From assembly GCA_017860675.1 (NCBI GenBank), contig JAGDMV010000002.1, forward strand, positions 1 through 27,637: a DNA stretch of 27,637 bases, in the 5' to 3' direction. Below, piece by piece: positions 1 to 7,587 of the stretch. Position numbers and translations under genes: made by a program. Under the pieces are notes generated by a model. The model did no database searches. It saw only the letters and a program-made list of their open reading frames with translations, and was not told the origin of the DNA. Position 1 is the stretch's first letter, and every line of letters starts with the position of its first letter. This stretch comes from Chloroflexota bacterium. Lineage in GTDB: Bacteria; Chloroflexota; Limnocylindria; Limnocylindrales; CSP1-4.

Positions 1-1001
1 GACGCACCGACCGCCAGCGCGGCGAGCGCGAGCGCCGGATGCATGCGCTGCGCAGTGCCATAGACGCGTGGCGCCAGGACGATGTCCAGGACCAGGCTGG
101 CGACCACGACGAGGACGAGCACGAGCGCTGCCGTCGCCACGCCGTTGGAAGCCAGCGCGATGAGGACCACCAGCGCCGCGGCGATCAGCCCGCCGAGATA
201 GGGTACGAGCCCGCCGAGGAAGACGATCGCCGCCAGCGGTCCGGCCAGCGGGATCCCCAGCACCAGCAGGAAGGCGAGCACGACCACGGCCCGCGCGGCG
301 GCCAGGACCGCGATCCCGCGGAGGTAGCCCCCGAGGTGGTCGACCGCCCCGGCCCCGCTGGCGACGATGGCGTCGCGCCGCCAGCCGGTCACGAACTGGA
401 GCGCCCAGGCGATGCCGCGCTCACCGTCCTTGAGGACGAAGAAGGCGAGGAAGAAGCTCAGGATGGCGATCGTGCCGACTGCCCCCGCCAGGCCGGCGAT
501 CGTGGCCAGGCCGTCGGCGATCCAACCCTGGACCGCGTTGGCCAGCGCCTCGACGTCCGAGGCGGCCTCAGGCGGGATGCTCGCCTGCGCGAACTGCTCC
601 TTGAGCGCGGTCAGCCCGTCGGCAAGGGCCCTGATGATCGCGGCGATCTCGGGCACGAAGGCTACCGCCACGAGCCCGATCGCGGCCACGATGATCCCGC
701 TCGCGATCAGCCAGACGGCCGCAGCTGCGCGCGTGGGCGACCAGCCGCGCTGCCCGCGGAAGTAGTCCTGCAGAGGGAGGAAGGCGACGGCGACGATCGC
801 CGCGATGAGGACGCTGGCAACCACCGTGATGAGTATCGCCGCGAGCTCGACGAGGACGACCGCCAGGCCGCCGATGGCCAGGACGCGCCACGAGATCGCG
901 GCGAGGTGGCTGAGCCAGGGCGGGGCGACCAGCACGCCCGCTGGCGCACGCCCGCCGCCTGCCGGCGCGGCCGGGGACGGGGGGGACGAGAGCGGCGGCA
1001 T
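1..1001 (-). CDS. AI-2E family transporter (permease), C-terminus cut by window edge
   Basis: This is a polytopic inner-membrane protein of the AI-2E/PerM/YdiK family (PF01594). Family members export small molecules or, in some lineages, act as Na+/H+ antiporters, so the substrate cannot be named. About 333 residues are visible from ATG at 1001, and the reading frame runs off the left edge. A Pro/Ala/Gly-rich cytoplasmic tail (about 1-25) is followed by hydrophobic segments near 39-75, 93-118, 170-190, 233-272 and 273-310. Family motifs include FFVLKDGER (187-195), PYLGG (267-271) and the C-terminal signature around RVYGTAQRMHPALALAAL. There is no Shine-Dalgarno sequence. A TACAGT box seven bases upstream suggests a leaderless transcript separate from the methyltransferase operon. 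The family call is firm; the transported substrate is unknown. Confidence 0.88.
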   Translation of the reverse strand, partial: MPPLSSPPSPAAPAGGGRAPAGVLVAPPWLSHLAAISWRVLAIGGLAVVLVELAAILITVVASVLIAAIVAVAFLPLQDYFRGQRGWSPTRAAAAVWLIASGIIVAAIGLVAVAFVPEIAAIIRALADGLTALKEQFAQASIPPEAASDVEALANAVQGWIADGLATIAGLAGAVGTIAILSFFLAFFVLKDGERGIAWALQFVTGWRRDAIVASGAGAVDHLGGYLRGIAVLAAARAVVVLAFLLVLGIPLAGPLAAIVFLGGLVPYLGGLIAAALVVLIALASNGVATAALVLVLVVVASLVLDIVLAPRVYGTAQRMHPALALAALAVGA

Positions 1002-1008
1002 GGCCGGT

Positions 1009-1014
1009 ACTGTA
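1009..1014 (-). promoter_or_regulatory. Putative -10 box (TACAGT) of a leaderless promoter for the AI-2E gene
   Basis: TACAGT fits the TANNNT -10 consensus and ends seven bases before the ATG at 1001. Transcription would therefore start at or next to the start codon. No -35 box or ribosome binding site is visible. The same spacing recurs at other operon heads in this window. Predicted by eye. Confidence 0.4.
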
Positions 1015-1020
1015 TCTGAA

Positions 1021-1039
1021 CGCCCTGGGCGGCAGGGCG
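1021..1039. terminator. Short GC-rich hairpin between methyltransferase and AI-2E genes
   Basis: A perfect 7-bp inverted repeat (CGCCCTG at 1021-1027, CAGGGCG at 1033-1039) encloses a 5-base loop. It lies just downstream of the methyltransferase stop on the minus strand. There is only a weak T-run, so it may be an intrinsic terminator lacking a proper U-tract or simply a GC-rich palindrome. Confidence 0.3.
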
Positions 1040-1079
1040 CTGCACTTGCAGGACGAGCCGTCCGCCCCGGCGTGGAGAC

Positions 1080-1925
1080 CTAGCCCGGCCGCCTGCCGCT
1101 GACGTAGGCGACGGCGTCACGGTAGCGGAGGTCGGCGGGCGCCAGAGATGCGATCCGCCGGCGCCAGAGCCGTTCGAGCCGGCCGCGGGACTGGGGATCC
1201 AGCGAGTCGACGACCTCTCGCTCCTCGAACTCCAGGGTGCAGTGGACGAGCGTGTCCAGCGTCCACTGGTAGTCGACCACGCCTGCCGCCGCCCGGACGT
1301 CGTGGAAGCCTGCGCGGCGGGCCAGGGCCGCGGCCGACGGCAGCGAGCGGAACAGCCCCGTCTCCGCCGACGGCGGTCGCTCGACGCCCAGCTCCCGGAG
1401 CACCTCGTCGAACAGGCGCCAGGGAGTGAAGGACGCAGCGCCGGACAGCCAGGTGACGACCGCGACGGCGCCACCCGGCACCATCACCCGATGTGCCTCC
1501 CGGAGGGCGGCAACGCGGCTGGGCAGGTATTGCAGGGCGAACGATGACACCACGACGTCGACCGACGCGGCCTCGAAGCGGAGCTGCTCGGCCGGGCCTG
1601 CCTCCCAATCCAGCCGCCGGTTGGCGGCTCGGCTCAGCGACCTGGCCGCCTCGGCCCGCCCGACGGCGAGCATCCCGGGCGATGGGTCCACGGCGATCGC
1701 CCGGACCCTCGGCCAGCGCGCGACCGCGGCCCGGGCGAGGGTGCCGGTGCCGGCCCCAACGTCGACGATCGTGGCGCCCGGTCGTTCCGCCACGAGCGGG
1801 GCGACGAGGTCGAGGAGCCGCAGTGCAGCCGGCGCGATGACCGGCGCCCACCAGCGCTGGTAGTCGGGCGCTGCCCGATCGTACGTGGCGGCGACTTCTG
1901 GGACGACGCCGTCGGTCGCGGACAT
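1080..1925 (-). CDS. Class I SAM-dependent methyltransferase (UbiE/BioC-like, Methyltransf_11)
   Basis: A 281-residue cytoplasmic methyltransferase with a Rossmann fold. Motif I VDVGAGTGT (54-62) binds S-adenosylmethionine, and an acidic residue at about 80 (AVDPSPGML) would contact the ribose. The segment SVDVVVSSFALQYLP (121-135) and a post-core region with VPGG (149-152) fit the UbiE/BioC/Methyltransf_11 group. The substrate cannot be read from the sequence. The ATG at 1925 overlaps the rdgB stop codon by one base (TGATG), which fixes the start; a longer open frame upstream overlaps rdgB and is unlikely. It is the last gene of the foldase-mazG-rph-rdgB operon and is probably translationally coupled to rdgB. 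The neighbours do not reveal its target. Confidence 0.85.
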   Translation of the reverse strand: MSATDGVVPEVAATYDRAAPDYQRWWAPVIAPAALRLLDLVAPLVAERPGATIVDVGAGTGTLARAAVARWPRVRAIAVDPSPGMLAVGRAEAARSLSRAANRRLDWEAGPAEQLRFEAASVDVVVSSFALQYLPSRVAALREAHRVMVPGGAVAVVTWLSGAASFTPWRLFDEVLRELGVERPPSAETGLFRSLPSAAALARRAGFHDVRAAAGVVDYQWTLDTLVHCTLEFEEREVVDSLDPQSRGRLERLWRRRIASLAPADLRYRDAVAYVSGRRPG

Positions 1926-2599
1926 CAGTAGCCCAGGTCGCGCAGGATCGCGGCCATCCGCCGGGCGGCCCGTGCGCGGTGAGACACCGCCGCCTTCCGT
2001 TCCGGCGACCACTCCCCCACCGTGGCGCCCCCGGGCGGCTCGCCGGCCGGCTCGAAGATCGGGTCGTAGCCGAAGCCGTTCGCGCCGCGCGGGTGCGTGG
2101 CGATCCGGCCGGGGAACGTGCCCCGAGCGAGGCGGACCGGCAGCCCGCCGCGCGGTCCCGCCATGTCCGGGCGGGCCAGGGCGAGGACACAGCGGTAGCG
2201 GGCCTGGCGACGCTCCGGTGGCAGGCCCGCCAGGACCTCGAGCAGCCGCGCGTTGTTGTCCGCGTCGGTCGCCTCCTCGCCGGCGAAGCGCCGCGTCCGG
2301 ACACCGGGACCGCCGCCGAGGGCCTCGACCTCCAGGCCGGAGTCGTCGGCCAGGGTGGGCAGGCCACTCAGCCGGGCGTAGAAGCGGGCCTTGAGGGCGG
2401 CGTTGGCGGCGAACGTCGCCCCGTCCTCGACCGGCTCCGCGGCCAGCCCGACGTCGTCAAGATCGAGCAGCTCGGCGCGCTCGAGGTGGAGCAGATCGCG
2501 CAGCTCGGCCAGCTTGTGACGGGAATGGGTCGCCACGACCAGACGCGGGCGGCCGCGCGAGGTGACAGCCGGCTGGCCGTCGCGCCCCGCCCGGCTCAC
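1925..2599 (-). CDS. rdgB: XTP/dITP diphosphatase (non-canonical purine NTP pyrophosphatase)
   Basis: A 224-residue homologue of RdgB/HAM1, which hydrolyses dITP, XTP and ITP to the monophosphate and pyrophosphate and so keeps deaminated purines out of nucleic acids. Visible family motifs are ADDSGLEVEAL (84-94, catalytic acidic residues), GFGYDPIF (175-182) and SHRARA (206-211). The N-terminal pyrophosphate-binding motif, usually ATxNxxK, reads ATHSRHK (23-29), with Ser in place of the normally conserved Asn. The GTG start at 2599 overlaps the rph stop as GTGA, so translation is probably coupled. The first 18 residues are a poorly conserved Arg/Gly-rich extension. An rph-rdgB pairing is common in bacteria and supports the call. 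Confidence 0.93.
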   Translation of the reverse strand: MSRAGRDGQPAVTSRGRPRLVVATHSRHKLAELRDLLHLERAELLDLDDVGLAAEPVEDGATFAANAALKARFYARLSGLPTLADDSGLEVEALGGGPGVRTRRFAGEEATDADNNARLLEVLAGLPPERRQARYRCVLALARPDMAGPRGGLPVRLARGTFPGRIATHPRGANGFGYDPIFEPAGEPPGGATVGEWSPERKAAVSHRARAARRMAAILRDLGY

Positions 2600-3333
2600 C
2601 GCTTGACAGTGGCCAGGACCGCGGCCTGCGCGGCGAACAGCCGATCGAGGCCGGACCCGGCCAGGTCGAGCAGGACGTCGAGGTCCCTCCGCGAGAAGGC
2701 CTTGCCCTCGGCAGTCCCCTGCACCTCGACGAAGGTGCCCGCGTCGGTGCCGACCACGTTGAAGTCCACCGCGGCCCGGCGGTCCTCCTCGTAGTCCAGG
2801 TCGAGCAGCGGCAGGCTGTCGACGATGCCGACCGAGACGGCCGCCACCTTGCCCACCAGCAACCGCTCCATCCCGTAGGTGATGAGGGCCGCCGCGAGCG
2901 CGACGTAGCCGCCGGTGATCGAGGCCGTGCGGGTTCCGCCGTCGGCCTGGAGGACGTCGCAGTCGACCGTGACCGTGCGCTCGCCGAGCCGGCCCAGGTC
3001 GACCACGCCCCGGAGCGACCGGCCGACGAGGCGCTGGATCTCGTGCGTCCGGCCGCCGATCCGCCCGGCGGTGGCCTCGCGCTGCGTCCGCTCGGCGGTC
3101 GCGCGCGGCAGCATCGCGTACTCGGCCGTGACCCAGCCGCTGCCCTTGCCCCGCAGGTGCGGCGGCACCCGGTCCTCGATCGTCGCCGCGCAGAGCACCT
3201 CCGTGTCGCCCAGCTTGATCCGGCACGAGCCCTCGGCCCACTTCTGTACCCCGAGGGTGAAGCTGACCGGCCGAAGGTCCCCCGGCTGCCTGCCCGACTG
3301 CCGCACCGCAGGCGGGCGGTTCCCGATCGTCAT
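2596..3333 (-). CDS. rph: Ribonuclease PH
   Basis: A 245-residue, full-length phosphorolytic 3'-5' exoribonuclease that trims tRNA precursors and other RNA 3' ends, releasing nucleoside diphosphates; it normally forms a hexameric ring. Motifs include EYAMLPRAT (71-79), GRTHEIQRLVGRSLR (94-108) and the phosphate-binding GGTRTASITGG (132-142), followed by the acidic active-site region LLDLDYEEDRRAAVDFNVV. ATG at 3333 overlaps the mazG stop (ATGA), and its own stop overlaps the rdgB start (GTGA). Both overlaps indicate a coupled operon. All key motifs are intact. Confidence 0.96.
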   Translation of the reverse strand: MTIGNRPPAVRQSGRQPGDLRPVSFTLGVQKWAEGSCRIKLGDTEVLCAATIEDRVPPHLRGKGSGWVTAEYAMLPRATAERTQREATAGRIGGRTHEIQRLVGRSLRGVVDLGRLGERTVTVDCDVLQADGGTRTASITGGYVALAAALITYGMERLLVGKVAAVSVGIVDSLPLLDLDYEEDRRAAVDFNVVGTDAGTFVEVQGTAEGKAFSRRDLDVLLDLAGSGLDRLFAAQAAVLATVKR

Positions 3334-4625
3334 CCTCGCGCCTCCTCTGCGCCGGCCGGTCCCGTCGCCAGCTCGGCCTTGGCCGTATGCCAGAGATCGT
3401 CGAGCTCCTCGAAGGACAGGTCGCGCAGGGCGACGCTCCGCTCTGCCGCCAGCCGCTCCACCACCGCGAACCGCCTTCGGAACTTGTCGTTCGCGCCCCG
3501 TAGCGCTGCCTCCGCGTCGACGCCATGATGCCTGGCCAGGTTGACCACGACCATCAGAAGGTCGCCCAGCTCCTCCTCGCGGGCCGCCGGCCCATCGGCC
3601 GCGAGCAGCTCCGCCAGCTCCTCCCTGACCTTGCCGACGATGCCGTCCACCGACGGCCAGTCGTAACCGATCGAGGCCGCCCGCGCCTGCATCTCCTGGC
3701 TGGCGGCGAGGGCCGGCATCGCCCGGGAGATGCCGTCGAGCGCGCCCCGGGCGGACGTGGCCGCTCGCGATGGTGCACGTGACGGCACCCCGGACGCCAG
3801 CGCATCCGGCTCGGGCTCGTCGGCGCCGGCGGCGGCGGCCGCCCGCTCGGCTGCCTTGATCCGCTCCCACTGGCGGTTCACGTCGGAGGCCGTGCGGGCC
3901 TCGGCGTCGGCGAAGACGTGGGGGTGGCGGCGCACGACCTTCGCCGCCAGGGCGGCGTTCACGTCCGTGTAGTCGAAGACGCCCTCCTCCGCGGCCAGCT
4001 GGGCGTGCAGGACGATCTGCAGGAGCAGGTCGCCAAGCTCGTCGGCCAGCGCGGTGGTGGCACCGGCCGAGAGCGCGTCGTAGACCTCGTAGGCCTCCTC
4101 GAGGAGGTGGTTGCGGAGCGAGGCGTGCGTCTGCTCGCGGTCCCATGGGCAGCCGTCGGGCTGACGCAGCCGGTCGCTGATGGCGGGCATCGCCCAGGGC
4201 GACGCGACGGCGGCCTCGAGGCCGAGCGGCGGAAGGTACAGCGGCCCGGCAAGGTCCGCGGCCGTCAGCTCGCCGATGATGACGGGACCGTTGCGCGGAA
4301 CGCCGTCCGGCGGCTCGTCCGCGCGGGGGGCGACGCCGGCCCCCTCCCCGCTCGCCGCCAGCCGGCCGACCGGGTGCGCCGCCGGGTAGAGCCGCCGCAG
4401 GACTGCGAGGGGGTCGTCGCCGCCCGGCCCGTGGCGGCCGGGGAGCGGCCGGGCTGTCCACGCCGGGTCGAGGGCGACGCCCGCCAGCCCGGCCGGCACG
4501 ATCAGCGCCGGCCGGGACGGCTCGACGGGCGTGGCCACCAGGTGCTCGGCCACCACCAGCTGCAGACCTGCGGCCGGATCGAGGCCCCAGCGTTGCCGGG
4601 CCTCGGCGACCAGCGCGTCGAGCAC
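3330..4625 (-). CDS. mazG: MazG family NTP pyrophosphohydrolase with YabN-like N-terminal linker
   Basis: A 431-residue nucleoside triphosphate pyrophosphohydrolase. Two MazG domains are present. Domain 1 (about 145-240) has the metal-binding pair EEAYE (176-180) and E196/D199 in DELGD. Domain 2 (about 300-415) has EELAE (335-339) and E352/D355 in EELGD. Both EExxE/ExxD sets look intact. Residues about 20-135, with HPVG (84-87) and LYLPPL (129-134), resemble the linker between the tetrapyrrole-methylase and MazG parts of YabN-type fusions, but the SAM-binding half is absent. An Ala/Pro-rich linker (about 262-295) separates the two MazG domains. The start is GTG at 4625, 13 bases after the foldase stop. 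The function is secure; the role of the N-terminal segment is not known. Confidence 0.93.
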   Translation of the reverse strand: MLDALVAEARQRWGLDPAAGLQLVVAEHLVATPVEPSRPALIVPAGLAGVALDPAWTARPLPGRHGPGGDDPLAVLRRLYPAAHPVGRLAASGEGAGVAPRADEPPDGVPRNGPVIIGELTAADLAGPLYLPPLGLEAAVASPWAMPAISDRLRQPDGCPWDREQTHASLRNHLLEEAYEVYDALSAGATTALADELGDLLLQIVLHAQLAAEEGVFDYTDVNAALAAKVVRRHPHVFADAEARTASDVNRQWERIKAAERAAAAAGADEPEPDALASGVPSRAPSRAATSARGALDGISRAMPALAASQEMQARAASIGYDWPSVDGIVGKVREELAELLAADGPAAREEELGDLLMVVVNLARHHGVDAEAALRGANDKFRRRFAVVERLAAERSVALRDLSFEELDDLWHTAKAELATGPAGAEEARG

Positions 4626-4638
4626 GGCCGGCGCCTCG

Positions 4639-6375
4639 TCAGCCGCCTTCGACGCCGGAGCCGGGCCGGATGATCGACGTCTGGGTCGTGTCGTACTTCA
4701 CGCCCTGGTACCAGTTGTCGAAGGCGTCGGCCCGGAGGGTCTCGGCCTGGGTCTCGTCGGGCTTGCGGCTCTCGACCGCGGTGACCTTGTAGATGTGGGA
4801 GCCGTCGGACTCCTCGATCACCTCGGAGATGCCGCCGGCCTGGAGGGCGAAGAGAGCGTCTTCCTTGCCCTTCTCCAGCTGGTAGCGGGCGATCCAGCCG
4901 AGGTCGCCGCCGTTCTTGGCCTCGGCCCCCTCCGAGTACTCCCTGGCCAGGGCGGCGAAGTCGGCGCCGGGCGCCTTGGCCTTCTCGGTCACCTCGGCGA
5001 TGCGCACGCTGGCCGGGGGCCGGATGTCGAGCACCTCGATGACGTGCCAGCCGAAGCTGCTCTTGACCGGCTCGAGCAGCTGGCCGGCGGTCACGCCCTC
5101 GGCGAAGATGGCGTCGGCATAGGCCTGGTCGAGGCCCGAGTCGGGGCCGTAGTAGCCGAGGTCGCCGCCCTCCGCGCCCGAGCCCTTGTCGTCGCTCTCG
5201 GCCTTGGCCAGGGTGGCGAAGTCGGCCGTGCCGGCCTTGAGCTTCGCGTAGGCGGCCCGCGCCTCCGCCTCGGCCTCGGCCCAGGCCGGGTCGTCGGCCG
5301 CCAGGTTGGCGGCGCCGTCGGGATCGTCGTTGGGCGAGTAGAGGATGTGGCGGCTCTTGACCTCGTCCGCGGTCGAGCCCGAGGCCGTGCCGGCGATGTA
5401 GATCTCCGACACCCGGCGCTGGATCGAGGGGGCGTCGACGACCTCGGCCAGCAGCTGGGTCTCGATCCCGTCACGGACAACCTCGCCCTCGAGCACCCGT
5501 CGGTAGGCGTCGAGGCTGATGCCCGCCTCGGCGATCCGGCTCTCGTAGGCCGGGTCGGTCTTCGCGGCCACGATGTCGGTCACCCGGCCGATGCGGAAGG
5601 CCCCGTCGGCGCCCTCGACGACGGCCGTGACCCCGTTCCCGGGGAGCGCGAAGATCGCCTCCACGAAGGCCTTGTCGGGGCTGGTCACGTCGGCGCTGAT
5701 GTACTGCAGGTCGCCGTTGGCCGAGGCGTAACCGTCGTCGGAGCTCTTGACCGCCTCCTCCCAGGTCGTCGTGCCGTCGGCCAGCTTCGCCTGCAGCTCG
5801 GTCGCCTCGGTCCGGGCGGCATCCACCTGGGCGGCCGTCGGCTCGCTCGCCCCGGTGCTCGTCTCGGGCTGGACGGTGATCACCCAGGCGTGGCGCTGGG
5901 CGGCCGTCGTGGCCTCCTTGGCCAGCTTGGCGTCGACCGCCGCCGGGTCGACCGTCACGCCGCGGTCGCGCCCGAGCTGGCGAATGAGCACGGTGTCGAT
6001 CTCGTTCTCGAGGGCGATCTGGTCGATGTACTGGGCCTGCTGGTTGATGATCGAGAGCTGCTGCTGGCCCTCGGCCTGGCTGATGCGGCCGAGGCTGATC
6101 GCGTTGCTGGTCCTGGTGTACAGCTCCTGCAGCCGGAACATCTCGATGTCGGTGCGGGTAGCGAGCTGGTCCTTGCTGATCCCTTCGCCGTTCACCGTGG
6201 CGACGGAGGCCATGTGCTCGCCGTACCAGGAGGCAAAGGCCGCGCCGGCCAGGACCAGGACGGCGGCCAGGATGACCAGGCTGAAGCCGATGTTGATGAG
6301 AAGCGTCCGACGGGCGTCGGCATCGACCCCGGTGCGGGAGGAGCGCCGGGTCGACGGGCGGACACGGAGGGTCAT
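4639..6375 (-). CDS. Membrane-anchored peptidyl-prolyl cis-trans isomerase (SurA/PrsA/parvulin type)
   Basis: A 578-residue extracytoplasmic folding factor. An Arg-rich cytoplasmic tail (1-24) precedes one transmembrane helix (about 25-48), followed by a SurA-like helical region (about 55-160). Three parvulin-like segments follow. The clearest is SRHILYSP to HVIEVLDI (341-450), with GGDLGYYG and SSFGWHVIEV. A C-terminal one covers about 457-535 (NGGDLGWIARYQLEKG, HIYKVTAVE). A weaker third covers about 161-268 (RHAWVITVQP, NGDLQYISAD, FRIGRVTDI). ATG at 6375 was chosen because it gives a basic tail directly before the membrane helix. An AGGA lies about 12 bases upstream, which is rather far. 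It heads the mazG-rph-rdgB operon. Its clients are unknown. Confidence 0.9.
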   Translation of the reverse strand: MTLRVRPSTRRSSRTGVDADARRTLLINIGFSLVILAAVLVLAGAAFASWYGEHMASVATVNGEGISKDQLATRTDIEMFRLQELYTRTSNAISLGRISQAEGQQQLSIINQQAQYIDQIALENEIDTVLIRQLGRDRGVTVDPAAVDAKLAKEATTAAQRHAWVITVQPETSTGASEPTAAQVDAARTEATELQAKLADGTTTWEEAVKSSDDGYASANGDLQYISADVTSPDKAFVEAIFALPGNGVTAVVEGADGAFRIGRVTDIVAAKTDPAYESRIAEAGISLDAYRRVLEGEVVRDGIETQLLAEVVDAPSIQRRVSEIYIAGTASGSTADEVKSRHILYSPNDDPDGAANLAADDPAWAEAEAEARAAYAKLKAGTADFATLAKAESDDKGSGAEGGDLGYYGPDSGLDQAYADAIFAEGVTAGQLLEPVKSSFGWHVIEVLDIRPPASVRIAEVTEKAKAPGADFAALAREYSEGAEAKNGGDLGWIARYQLEKGKEDALFALQAGGISEVIEESDGSHIYKVTAVESRKPDETQAETLRADAFDNWYQGVKYDTTQTSIIRPGSGVEGG

Positions 6376-6437
6376 GGGAAGTGGGGGTCCTCTGGAGGAA
6401 GGCCGCGCCCTGCGGCGCAGGTTGGTGATCGGGCCGT

Positions 6438-6443
6438 ATCGTA
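6438..6443 (-). promoter_or_regulatory. Putative -10 box (TACGAT) for the foldase-mazG-rph-rdgB operon
   Basis: TACGAT on the minus strand fits TANNNT and lies in the 144-base divergent gap between the foldase gene and the nonulosonate operon. It would give a 5' leader of roughly 55 bases. No clear -35 box was found. This is a weak prediction by eye. Confidence 0.3.
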
Positions 6444-6505
6444 GCCCAAGGGCCCGGTGGAGTCGCCCGGCGGGATCGCCTCGGTGCACGCAAGGCCGCG
6501 GGCTG

Positions 6506-6511
6506 TACCCT
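6506..6511 (+). promoter_or_regulatory. Putative -10 box (TACCCT) of a leaderless promoter for the nonulosonate operon
   Basis: TACCCT fits TANNNT and ends eight bases before the ATG at 6520. Transcription would begin at or beside the start codon, and no Shine-Dalgarno sequence is visible. The geometry matches the box before the gene starting at 17547. Predicted by eye. Confidence 0.4.
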
Positions 6512-6519
6512 ATCACGGC

Positions 6520-7587
6520 ATGACAGACGATCGCGTTCCAGCCAGAGCTCCGGCCTGGGCCGAGGTGGTCACCGGCCGACGGATCCTCGTCACCGGTGGT
6601 TCAGGAACCATCGGCGCTCGCCTGGTCGACCGTCTCCTCGAGCACGCTCCCGAGGTCGTCCGGGTCTTCGGGCGGGACGAGACCAAGCAGTTCTACCAGC
6701 GGCAGCGTCACCAGACCCGCGAGGATCTCCGCTTCCTCGTCGGCGACATCCGCGATCGGGATCGTCTCACCCGGGCGCTCGAGGGGATTGACGTCGTGTT
6801 CCACTGCGCCGCCCTCAAGCACGTCGAGTCGGGCGAGTACAACCCGTTCGAAGCGAGCCAGACGAACGTGGTCGGCACCCAGAACGTCATCGATGCATGC
6901 CTGGCGACCGGCGTGCGGACCATGGTGTTCACCTCATCGGACAAGGCCGCCAACCCGACCTCCGTCATGGGCGCAAGCAAGCTGCTGGCGGAGAAGATCG
7001 TGACCGCCGCCACGAACTATCGGGGACACCACGGGACGACCTTCGCCAGCGTCCGCTTCGGCAACGTCCTGGGTTCCAGGGGTTCGGCGGTCGAGCTGTT
7101 CGCCACCCAGGTCGCGGGCGGCGGCCCCGTCACCGTCACCGACCCGGAGATGACCCGCTTCGTCATGAGCACGGATCGTGCCGTCGAGCTTGCCGTGGAG
7201 GCGGCGCGGATCGCCCGTGGCGGCGAAGTCTTCGTGTTCAAGATGCCCGCGGCCCGCCTGCGCGACCTGGTCAGCGCGGCGATCGCCGTGTACGCCCCTC
7301 GTCACGGCCTCGACGCGGCTTCGATCTCCGTCGTGCGGATCCCGGTCCGGCCGGGCGAGAAGGCCTACGAGGAGCTGATGACCGAGGACGAGTCGACGCG
7401 GGCGCGCGACCTCGGGCCCATGTACGCGGTCCTGCCCGCGATCAGGACCGGCAGCGAGCTCGATGCGGCCTACAGCGGCGTGCCCGGGGCGCCGGTTGGG
7501 CCCTATCGATCCGACGCGGAGGTGCCGCTGGCCACCGATGAGGTCGAGCGCCTCGTGCGCGACGCGGTCGACGGGCTCGAGCCGTGA
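6520..7587 (+). CDS. CapD/PseB-like UDP-N-acetylglucosamine 4,6-dehydratase (SDR)
   Basis: A 355-residue soluble member of the extended SDR polysaccharide-biosynthesis family (CapD/FlaA1/WbpM/PseB). It probably converts UDP-GlcNAc to a UDP-4-keto-6-deoxy sugar, the first step to pseudaminic, legionaminic or related sugars. The NAD(P)-binding motif is GGSGTIG (26-32). The family signature HCAALKHVESGEYNPFEA spans about 95-112. The catalytic region TSSDKAANPTSVMGASK (about 138-154) has Met150 where classical SDRs and PseB have Tyr, as in the WbpM-type SMK triad. The membrane domain of CapD/WbpM is absent. It heads a plus-strand operon and its stop overlaps the next start (GTGA). Whether it also inverts C5 (PseB) or retains it (CapD/WbpM) is not decidable here. 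Confidence 0.85.
   Translation: MTDDRVPARAPAWAEVVTGRRILVTGGSGTIGARLVDRLLEHAPEVVRVFGRDETKQFYQRQRHQTREDLRFLVGDIRDRDRLTRALEGIDVVFHCAALKHVESGEYNPFEASQTNVVGTQNVIDACLATGVRTMVFTSSDKAANPTSVMGASKLLAEKIVTAATNYRGHHGTTFASVRFGNVLGSRGSAVELFATQVAGGGPVTVTDPEMTRFVMSTDRAVELAVEAARIARGGEVFVFKMPAARLRDLVSAAIAVYAPRHGLDAASISVVRIPVRPGEKAYEELMTEDESTRARDLGPMYAVLPAIRTGSELDAAYSGVPGAPVGPYRSDAEVPLATDEVERLVRDAVDGLEP

Noticed and set aside
39..1019. Long plus-strand open frame rich in Asp, Glu, His and Arg opposite the AI-2E gene
   Set aside because: Composition is the typical antisense shadow of a GC-rich membrane protein; no family motif, and the minus strand encodes a convincing transporter.
4531..6444. 637-residue plus-strand open frame opposite the foldase gene
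   Set aside because: Repetitive Gly/Leu/Val/Asp composition mirrors the other strand; no domain is recognisable, while the minus strand has clear parvulin domains.
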